Under the pieces are notes generated by a model. That model was not told the origin of the DNA, searched no databases, and saw nothing but the letters and a program-made list of their open reading frames with translations. Both the position numbers and the translations under genes were made by a program. 14,128 nucleotides of DNA from an uncultured Eubacterium sp. (GTDB lineage: Bacteria > Bacillota > Clostridia > Peptostreptococcales > Anaerovoracaceae): contig CALBGO010000117.1 in the NCBI GenBank assembly GCA_937894585.1, forward strand, positions 1 to 14,128, written 5' to 3'. This document shows, piece after piece, positions 1 to 6,184 of this stretch (its first letter is position 1; each line of letters begins with the position of its first letter).

Positions 1-57
1 AAAACTGGTGCTTATACTTTCGGAATTTTGGGACATTATCAAAAACGCTTGACAGGA

Positions 58-95
58 TTTTTCCTTGACAAATATATTTTTTCCTTGACAAATAT
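58..95. repeat. 18-bp direct repeat containing TTGACA, period 20 bp
   Basis: An exact 18-bp repeat (TTTTTCCTTGACAAATAT) occurs at 58-75 and again at 78-95. A third TTGACA stands alone at 49-54. The spacing of about two helical turns would place the motifs on the same DNA face. TTGACA at 49-54 has a TATATT 18 bp downstream (73-78), so at least one could be a -35 element of an upstream promoter. A regulator-binding role is possible but not shown. Confidence 0.6.
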
Positions 96-193
96 TTTTA
101 AAGAAAACCTCCGGATATACAAGCCGAACCTGTTCCAAACCTCCTGCGTTACTCCCTGCGTTTCAAAATCCTCGGAAAATCCGCCGAAAAAAT

Positions 194-222
194 TTGATTT
201 TCCGCTGTGAACAATGTATAAT
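194..222 (+). promoter_or_regulatory. Promoter of the tandem ATP-grasp gene
   Basis: A -35 TTGATT (194-199) is separated by 17 bp from a perfect -10 TATAAT (217-222). Transcription would start near 229, about 40 bases before the ATG at 269. The leader carries a consensus Shine-Dalgarno AGGAGG at 257-262, 6 bases before the start codon. Confidence 0.65.
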
Positions 223-268
223 AATTATGTCCGTCCAGATATACGGATAATAAATCAGGAGGCAACAT

Positions 269-2689
269 ATGAGTCTATTACGCAAGTTTAAGGTTATGCA
301 TATGCGCATTAACGGCTTCTACGGAGGCAAAGCCAGATGGTGGCTCAGCGCAAAACAGTATGACCAGAAATATAATACAAAATATACATCCGCTCAGAAA
401 AAATGGGCATACAAGCACGGTTTTCTGCCGGCTGTAGTGGAAAGATACGGAATCAATGACAGCAATGTGCAGGATTTTATTTCCTTATATGATTACTGCC
501 ATATCTTCCCGGTCAACGATATATTCAGAAAGTGGATCAACGACAGAGTTACCACCAGAGATGTATTGAAACCTTTTTCACAGTATCTGCCAAAGCAGTA
601 TTTCCATTTATACAGAAGAGATACGAGCACACAGATCGTGAAGCTTTTGGACTGCCCCGCAGAATATGAAGAAAGCTATGACGGTATCCTTCAGCTGATA
701 CGAGATAAGGGAAAAGTTTCTCTTGCAAAAACGCTGGGAACCAACTTTATCACTCTTTCCTACGAAAACGGCCGGTATTTTTTCGACGGCGAGGAAATAT
801 CCGATGAAGATCTGATTTTAAAGATTCAAGATGCCAGAAATATACTCGTTATTATGGAATATGTAGAAAGCGGCAGCGCTATGAAAGCGCTGGAGCCGGG
901 AAACAATAATTACCTGAAGCTGATTTTCTACAATAAGCACGGAGACAATCCAAAGGTCGGACAGGCCTATCTGAGTCTCAATGCTTCCAGAAAAACAGAT
1001 TCCGGCGAGCTCTTTGAAGACGAGGGTTCTGTTTCTATGGGCAGCGAAGAGGATTTAGATGCAAAGAACCGGTCCGATGTGCAAAACAGCGATACAGAAA
1101 TCGATCAGGACGACGACACCATCGGCAGAAACTTTATGGAAAACGAAGTCGTTCTTCCGCGCAGAGGAAAACCGCAGAAAGTGACACGCAGAGTGTTTGT
1201 GCCCGTATCTCTTTCTGACGGTTCCTTTAACGGCGGAAAACAGCTCAGCGAAAACAATGAAATTACCGAAATCGATACCCACCCGATTACCGGCGCGTCT
1301 TTAAAAGGCAGAATCGAAAATATGTCTGAAATTCTTTCGGTCATTGAACAGATCGGAAAATTCATCCCACAGATTGAATATATGAGTATCGATCTTGTGC
1401 TCACCGACAACGGATTTAAGATGGTGGACTTTTCCGCACACCCGAGCTATCCGCAGGTTGTAGGCTTCAACGAGGAAATGACCGACTACCTGAAGCTGAA
1501 GGTCAGACTGAAAAAAGGAGAATCTTCAAAATGGGAAAACAAAAAGAAGAATTTCCTGAAAAAATCCAATACTTTCCTTTGGATTCGTCTGACAAGGTTC
1601 TTCTGTCCTCCGAAAATGCGTCCTCTGATTTACAAATGGTGGTACATCACTGTCAGAGACGATCTGTTCTCACATAACGGTGTGCCTCTCTCGACAAAAA
1701 GATGGGCATATAAGCATGGATTCCTGTCCTATCGTCTTGAACAGTACGGTATTGACAAGACCAATTACAAAAATTTTATTTCCGACTATGACTACAGATA
1801 TTTAAGACATATCAACAACAAATACAGAGTATGGCTGGAAGACAAAATCACTGTTAAATATATCTGCAGCGACTATAATCAGTTCTTCCCGGAATACTAT
1901 TATCATATCTCTGTCAGAAACGGAGAAAAGAGGGTCATTCCTCTGATGGACTGCCCGAAAGACTGCGGTGACAAATTTGAAGACATTTTCAAACTGGTTG
2001 AAAAAGTAGGTGTTCTTGCCTGCAAACCGCAGAGAGGATCGCAGGGACAGGGCTTCTACAAGTTTTCCTTCCATGACGGCAAATATTACCTGAATCACAA
2101 GGAGGCATCCAAGGCGGAAATTACCGAAATCCTTAATAATGAAGAAAGTCAGTATCTGATTACAGAATACATTCAAATGCATCCGACTCTGAAAAAAATC
2201 TATGACGGCGCAGTTAACACGCTGCGAATCATCGTTTTCAAAAAGGACGGAAAAACACCGGTCATCGGCAATGCCTATATGCGTTTCGGCTCATCAAAGA
2301 CCGGCGCCGTAGACAATATGGGAGCCGGCGGTATGTTCGTACAGGTTGATATCGATACAGGCAGATTCTACAACGGTAAAATTATTACCGAAAACAGCAT
2401 CCTGCCATGTTCTCATCACCCAGACACAGGCGAACTGATCGAAGGCTATCTGCCTAACTGGGATCTTGTAAAACAGGGTGTAATCGATTTAAGCTACGCA
2501 ATGCCGCAGCTTGAATATCTGGGATTCGATGTGGCGATTTCCGAAGACGGTATGAAGCTTCCTGAAATCAACAGAGCGCCGGGTTATCCGAAAATCGAAA
2601 AATTCTCACCTCTGACCAACGACTACCTTCTGTACAAGCTGGACCAGAAGCGTAAAAAATACGATGTAGTCCGTTACAAAAAGAAATAA
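269..2689 (+). CDS. Tandem TupA-like / sugar-transfer-associated ATP-grasp protein
   Basis: This is an 806-residue cytoplasmic protein with no signal peptide or membrane segment. Two homologous units lie in tandem, about residues 41-415 and 470-800. Both contain W-AYKHGF, a YDY motif, a (L/M)DCP motif, an EY segment and a C-terminal PQ-EY segment. The arrangement matches the ATP-grasp family associated with sugar transfer, typically found with cell-surface polysaccharide genes; the exact substrate is unknown. The second unit keeps a Lys586 and Gly-rich GSQGQG loop (590-595), Glu633, Arg653 and the EINR metal/phosphate motif (Glu766, Asn768). The first unit lacks the Gly loop (KTLGTN at 154-159) and has DFSA instead of EINR, so it looks catalytically dead. 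It also carries an acidic insertion at about 246-286. The start is fixed by AGGAGG 6 bases upstream. It is monocistronic, bounded by its own promoter and terminator. Family assignment is fairly sure, function is not. Confidence 0.85.
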   Translation: MSLLRKFKVMHMRINGFYGGKARWWLSAKQYDQKYNTKYTSAQKKWAYKHGFLPAVVERYGINDSNVQDFISLYDYCHIFPVNDIFRKWINDRVTTRDVLKPFSQYLPKQYFHLYRRDTSTQIVKLLDCPAEYEESYDGILQLIRDKGKVSLAKTLGTNFITLSYENGRYFFDGEEISDEDLILKIQDARNILVIMEYVESGSAMKALEPGNNNYLKLIFYNKHGDNPKVGQAYLSLNASRKTDSGELFEDEGSVSMGSEEDLDAKNRSDVQNSDTEIDQDDDTIGRNFMENEVVLPRRGKPQKVTRRVFVPVSLSDGSFNGGKQLSENNEITEIDTHPITGASLKGRIENMSEILSVIEQIGKFIPQIEYMSIDLVLTDNGFKMVDFSAHPSYPQVVGFNEEMTDYLKLKVRLKKGESSKWENKKKNFLKKSNTFLWIRLTRFFCPPKMRPLIYKWWYITVRDDLFSHNGVPLSTKRWAYKHGFLSYRLEQYGIDKTNYKNFISDYDYRYLRHINNKYRVWLEDKITVKYICSDYNQFFPEYYYHISVRNGEKRVIPLMDCPKDCGDKFEDIFKLVEKVGVLACKPQRGSQGQGFYKFSFHDGKYYLNHKEASKAEITEILNNEESQYLITEYIQMHPTLKKIYDGAVNTLRIIVFKKDGKTPVIGNAYMRFGSSKTGAVDNMGAGGMFVQVDIDTGRFYNGKIITENSILPCSHHPDTGELIEGYLPNWDLVKQGVIDLSYAMPQLEYLGFDVAISEDGMKLPEINRAPGYPKIEKFSPLTNDYLLYKLDQKRKKYDVVRYKKK

Positions 2690-2696
2690 AGCTTTT

Positions 2697-2726
2697 CGCC
2701 GCCGGTTTTTTCACCGGCGGTGTTTT
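2697..2726 (+). terminator. Intrinsic terminator of the ATP-grasp gene
   Basis: A 10-bp GC-rich stem (2697-2706 with 2713-2722, one G-T pair) closes a TTTTTC loop and is followed by TTTT. It starts 7 bases after the TAA stop codon. Confidence 0.85.
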
Positions 2727-2786
2727 CATTTACCTTAATGTTTCCTTGCCGTACAAGTTTTCTTTCATTCATACATTTTTTCTCTG

Positions 2787-2814
2787 TTGTAATCAATCAT
2801 CTTTTTGATACAAT
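2787..2814 (+). promoter_or_regulatory. Promoter of the secreted transglutaminase-like gene
   Basis: A -35 TTGTAA (2787-2792), a 16-bp spacer and a -10 TACAAT (2809-2814) preceded by TGA form an extended -10. The leader is about 65 bases. A purine-rich AGAAAGGA at 2863-2870 is the only candidate ribosome binding site. It lies 15 bases before the ATG, longer than usual. Confidence 0.5.
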
Positions 2815-2885
2815 AACTGTATGCGGCAAACTAATGCGAACCAAATCAAATAAACAACTAAAAGAAAGGACCTCAACTTACGCGT

Positions 2886-5321
2886 ATGAAAACTGTAAAA
2901 CACAAACTGCCTGTTGCACTGGCTCTGTGTCTGGCGTTTACCATTATCTTTACACCGGCAGACTTTGCTTTTGCATCCCTTGATAAACTGAATCCGCCCG
3001 CTCTAACCGACCGTTTCGAATCTACTGAAAATCGAAATCACGAATACTGCACAGGTCAGGTTTCCGGAAGTCGTCTTTATCTCACCCTGCGCACCCTACT
3101 TCCGTCTGTAGAATTCCGCATCGCCTTCTATGGTGCAAACCCGAAAACCGGAGTCATCAATCCCGGTATCTATGTTCCCGCCCGCTACACAGGATTTTCC
3201 TCCGCAGGAAAAAGTATCTGCGGTATGGATTATACGCTGGATTTTTCCGATCTCAATCTGCCTGACGGCGACTATTTCCTGTATATTTCCCGGCGGGCAA
3301 GTTATGCAGACCAATACGAAAATATCCCGTCGAAAGGCGCTCTTTATAAGGATATGCCGATTCGCGTCACAGACGGCAAGCCTCTTTTAATGCGGAGAGA
3401 CGATATTATCGCCGAAAACGACAGAATCCGTTACGAAACGGCTGAAGCTCCCGATCAGTATCTGGATACTTCCCTGGAAGATGTGCGCTTTCTCCTTGTA
3501 GATCCGGCAACTAAAATCCGCGAAGAAATGACCTACGATAAAATCAGCTTTTTGAAAAGAATTTCGGACCGCATCACATCAGGCGCATACACCGATTACG
3601 ACAAACTTCTGAAAATTTTTGAATACACGGCAGAAAACTTTTATTACGATACTGTTGCATTTCAGACCAAAAGCCTGCAGTATGCAAATCCGTACCGCAA
3701 TATTTACAACCACGAAAACCGAATCAAAAGCCCCAACAGCGACTATCTGGGAAGAGTTGCCACAACCTGTCAGGGCTTTTCCGGCATCTATCTTGCCCTC
3801 GCCAGAGCGCAGGGTATTCCCACAAGACTGGTGTTCGGCCATCACACCACCCATCCGACCTACACCTGGGATACGGAACAGAACATTACCAATCGGGATC
3901 ACTGGTGGGCTGAATCCTATGTAGACGGCAAATGGATTATGACAGATCCTACCGTTGCAACTAACAACAAATGGAACAGAAATACCGGTGTATGGAAATA
4001 CTACGGAATCACAAACTATACCTATTTCAATCCGTCAAAGGAGCAGGAAGCCTCTTCTCATCTGGCTTTCCGTGTCTACTACAACACCTATGCAGGTCAC
4101 ACTCTGAACAGGCAGAATGAAATCAGCGCTCTGACAAGATTTTTACAGACAAAATCCGGCGGCATCACCAACGGCCGCCGTCTGAATTCCGAATATCAGG
4201 TTAAAAACCGGAAAACCTGGGGCGACGGTATCACCGATCATTTTTACGGAAATGGAAAAGGCTATACCGCAAAGATTATCTGGAACAACTTTGCCCTTGC
4301 CGGAAATGCGGATTTTTCCGATTTTAAACGACTGCGGATTCTTTCCCTTGCAGACAATAATCTGACCTCTCTGAACGCCAAGGGAAACGGATACCTGCGT
4401 ACAGTCGATGTGAGAAACAATCGTCTGACCTCTGTGAATCTGGCGGACTGCAAAAAACTGACCTCCGTGGATACTTCGGGAAATCAGCTTGAAAAATATA
4501 CAATCTATGCCAATAAACGGAATACGACAGTCAGCGCCAAAGGCGGCAGAGGCTATATCAATTTCGAATACAACTCGTCAAACCGCTACAAGCTTCGCAC
4601 CCGTTTCTACGCTGATCTGGGCTACAAACTGGAGGGACTTTACCGCAAAAGCAGCGGGAAAAAAGTAACCTCTTCCAAAACTTACTCTATGAATCCGGTT
4701 TCCAAAGAATATTATGCCGTCTTTGAACCGGACCCTGAAAGCTTCAAATACGAACTCCGCCCGGGGCTGAACTACGGCGAGTACAAAGATTACAATTCGG
4801 CTGCACAGAAACGACTTGCCGAACTGGGATACTTCACCGGCTCTTCTGACGGTATCTTTGATGCGAAAATGCAGACTGCCGTCGAACAATTCCAGCTGGA
4901 TTTCAATATTACGGAATCGCCTTCCGGCGTCATCGACAAATTGACCTGGTCCATCCTCTTCAGTCCCGACCCGACACCGATCGAGCCGGAAATACCGACG
5001 GAACCGGAAACTCCGATTGACCCTGAAGCTTCGACTGAGACGGGAGCTTTGACAGCGCCGGAAAATCCGACTGAACCTGAAGTTTCGGCAAAGCCGGAAG
5101 TTTTGACAAAGCCGGAAAGTCCAACTGAGACAGAAGCTTCGACAGAGACGAAAAATCTGATTAAGACGGAAGGTTTGACAGAGCCGGAAAGTCCGACTGA
5201 ACCTGAAGTTTCGGTAAAGCCGGAAAGTCCAACTGAGACAGAAACTCCGACAGAGACAGAAAATCTGATTAAGACGGAAGGTTTAACAAAGTCGAGCGAC
5301 CCGATTAACCGAAAGTTTTGA
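2886..5321 (+). CDS. Secreted transglutaminase-like, leucine-rich, peptidoglycan-binding protein (tail frameshifted)
   Basis: This is an 811-residue exported protein. A Sec signal peptide (about 1-30, ending in FAFA) is followed by a beta-rich N-terminal region. Next is a transglutaminase/protease-like core at about 230-360 with the expected triad: Cys295 in TTCQGFSG, His339 in RDHWW and Asp354 in MTDPT. A short leucine-rich stretch (about 480-540, NNLTSLN / NNRLTSVN) comes next, then a small beta domain and a peptidoglycan-binding type-1 domain (about 625-692, QKRLAELGYF ... DGIFD ... AVEQFQ). The last 115 residues are a Pro/Thr/Glu repeat tail. The family is known to act as cysteine protease or cross-linking enzyme on cell-surface polymers; the cell-wall location is inferred from the binding domain. 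The reading frame stops at 5319-5321 inside a 35-bp tandem repeat, while tail-like coding sequence continues in another frame to 5700. No LPXTG or SLH anchor is seen. Confidence 0.85.
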   Translation: MKTVKHKLPVALALCLAFTIIFTPADFAFASLDKLNPPALTDRFESTENRNHEYCTGQVSGSRLYLTLRTLLPSVEFRIAFYGANPKTGVINPGIYVPARYTGFSSAGKSICGMDYTLDFSDLNLPDGDYFLYISRRASYADQYENIPSKGALYKDMPIRVTDGKPLLMRRDDIIAENDRIRYETAEAPDQYLDTSLEDVRFLLVDPATKIREEMTYDKISFLKRISDRITSGAYTDYDKLLKIFEYTAENFYYDTVAFQTKSLQYANPYRNIYNHENRIKSPNSDYLGRVATTCQGFSGIYLALARAQGIPTRLVFGHHTTHPTYTWDTEQNITNRDHWWAESYVDGKWIMTDPTVATNNKWNRNTGVWKYYGITNYTYFNPSKEQEASSHLAFRVYYNTYAGHTLNRQNEISALTRFLQTKSGGITNGRRLNSEYQVKNRKTWGDGITDHFYGNGKGYTAKIIWNNFALAGNADFSDFKRLRILSLADNNLTSLNAKGNGYLRTVDVRNNRLTSVNLADCKKLTSVDTSGNQLEKYTIYANKRNTTVSAKGGRGYINFEYNSSNRYKLRTRFYADLGYKLEGLYRKSSGKKVTSSKTYSMNPVSKEYYAVFEPDPESFKYELRPGLNYGEYKDYNSAAQKRLAELGYFTGSSDGIFDAKMQTAVEQFQLDFNITESPSGVIDKLTWSILFSPDPTPIEPEIPTEPETPIDPEASTETGALTAPENPTEPEVSAKPEVLTKPESPTETEASTETKNLIKTEGLTEPESPTEPEVSVKPESPTETETPTETENLIKTEGLTKSSDPINRKF
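5109..5291 (+). repeat. 108-bp period repeat in the Pro/Thr/Glu tail
   Basis: A 108-bp (36-codon) unit begins at 5109 (KPESPTETEA...) and restarts at 5217, where it is copied for about 75 bp with only a few substitutions. Both copies include an NLIKTEGLT segment. Because the period is a multiple of three, copy number changes here would alter tail length without shifting the frame. Confidence 0.75.
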
Positions 5322-5379
5322 CAGAGTCGAGCGGCCCGATTAACCGAAAGTTTTGACAGAGTTAAGTGACCCGATTAAC
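5291..5379 (+). repeat. 35-bp tandem repeat that breaks the tail reading frame
   Basis: Two complete 35-bp units (5291-5325 and 5326-5360) differ at one base. A third partial unit covers 5361-5379. Each unit ends with GAAAGTTTTGACA, while the equivalent in-frame tail segment upstream reads GAAGTTTTGACA, one base shorter. As 35 is not a multiple of three, each unit shifts the frame, and the first one ends the upstream frame with TGA at 5319-5321. Removing both complete units would join the two open frames. Confidence 0.85.
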
Positions 5380-5700
5380 TCGAATTCACCTGCTCTGCCG
5401 GCAGCGCCCGCCAAAAAGAAAGAGCCTGCCAAACCAAGCAAGCAAGAAACATCCGTCCGGCAGGAAACCTCCGTTTCGTCAGAAATAACCGCCAAGCAGC
5501 AGGCACCGCTTTCACAAGAAATGGTCGACGAGCAGAAAGCGCTTGCAAAGCCAAGCGGACTGAAATACCCATCAGACAGGAAGTTCCTTCTAAACCCGAT
5601 GAACAGAAAACATCCAATTAAACTGAAAAATCCGGGCGATGCGCTTAATCCGAACAAACCGGAATCACCTGCTTCGTCGGAAACGCCTGCAAGCCGCTAA
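5353..5700 (+). pseudogene. Out-of-frame remainder of the surface-protein tail
   Basis: An open frame of about 115 codons continues after the 35-bp repeats, rich in Pro, Lys, Ser, Glu and Ala (for example PALPAAPAKKKEPAKPSKQE and QETSVRQETSVSSE). The bias resembles the tail of the preceding protein, and the first codons (LTELSDPIN) match the same repeat unit. It has no ATG or ribosome binding site of its own. I read it as the former C-terminus of the transglutaminase-like protein, detached by the repeat expansion. An independent small protein started at a TTG is possible but unlikely. It ends in TAA at 5698-5700 without a sortase motif. Confidence 0.6.
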
Positions 5701-5719
5701 CTTCATATTTATAAACATC

Positions 5720-5762
5720 AACGATGTATCGTGTGAACTCTTACGCGGTACATCGTTTCTTT
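5720..5762 (+). terminator. Terminator of the transglutaminase-like gene
   Basis: A 15-bp stem (5720-5734 with 5743-5757, two G-T pairs) with an 8-base loop is followed by a T-rich TTTCTTT stretch. It sits about 20 bases after the end of the out-of-frame tail, which supports the view that transcription and the original gene extended to 5700. Confidence 0.75.
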
Positions 5763-5778
5763 GGTGCTTTAGTGGCAA

Positions 5779-5822
5779 GAAAAAACTGCCGCCGCAGCTT
5801 TTGCTGTGACGACAGTTTTTTC
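5779..5822 (-). terminator. Terminator of surface-protein gene A, copy 1 of a shared hairpin
   Basis: Two 14-base arms (5785-5798 and 5803-5816) around a 4-base loop are flanked by A-rich and T-rich runs. Read on the minus strand the hairpin has two G-U wobbles where the plus strand has C-A mismatches, so it pairs better as the terminator of the minus-strand gene. The same hairpin recurs at 8691 and 11436. Confidence 0.85.
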
Positions 5823-5848
5823 TTCTAAGTATTTACTTACGAGTTTAA

Positions 5849-6184
5849 CTATCTGCCGGTTCTCATTACGATGTTGGACCACTGGGTGTATACGGTTTCA
5901 CCTGCGATTTCGCGTACACCGCGCATCTTGTAATAGTAACGAGTTCCCTTCTTTACGGATTTACCGTTCTTATAGAAACCTTTTGTTTTATTGGTTTTGG
6001 TTACAAACCAAGCTTCGTCTCCGAAATTGGTCTTTTTCTTTGCGGAACGGAAAATTTCATAGTTGTCCACTTTGTAGCCGTAAGACTTCTTGTAGCGAAG
6101 CTTGATCCAGCCTTTTCCGATTTCCTTTTTGTTGTAGTACATCTTGATGGTTGTGTTTTCAACACCTGCTTTGATACGAGCGTT
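5849..6184 (-). repeat. 3' module copy A: basic FN3-like domain
   Basis: This encodes the shared C-terminal 110 residues of gene A. The stretch 5937-6184 is base-for-base identical to 11604-11851 in gene C, while the adjacent 88 bp (5849-5936) differs from C at 10 positions. Homologous copies are at 8761-9098 and 11516-11851. Confidence 0.9.

Noticed and set aside
28..210. Short plus-strand open frame of 60 codons at the window start
   Set aside because: It has no ribosome binding site, runs through the TTGACA repeat region and ends just before the real promoter of the next gene.
1055..1410. Minus-strand open frames opposite the ATP-grasp gene
   Set aside because: They are shadows of a well-supported gene, without ribosome sites or recognisable domains.
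5300..5325. Programmed ribosomal frameshift joining the two tail frames
   Set aside because: No slippery heptamer with a following structure is visible, and two further frame changes would be needed across the 35-bp units.
5291..5379. Possible CRISPR-like array
   Set aside because: The 35-bp units are directly adjacent with no spacers and continue the coding repeats of the tail.
5806..6105. Plus-strand open frame repeated opposite each FN3-like domain (also at 8718 and 11500)
   Set aside because: It recurs only because the coding strand is duplicated. It has no ribosome site and overlaps the terminators.
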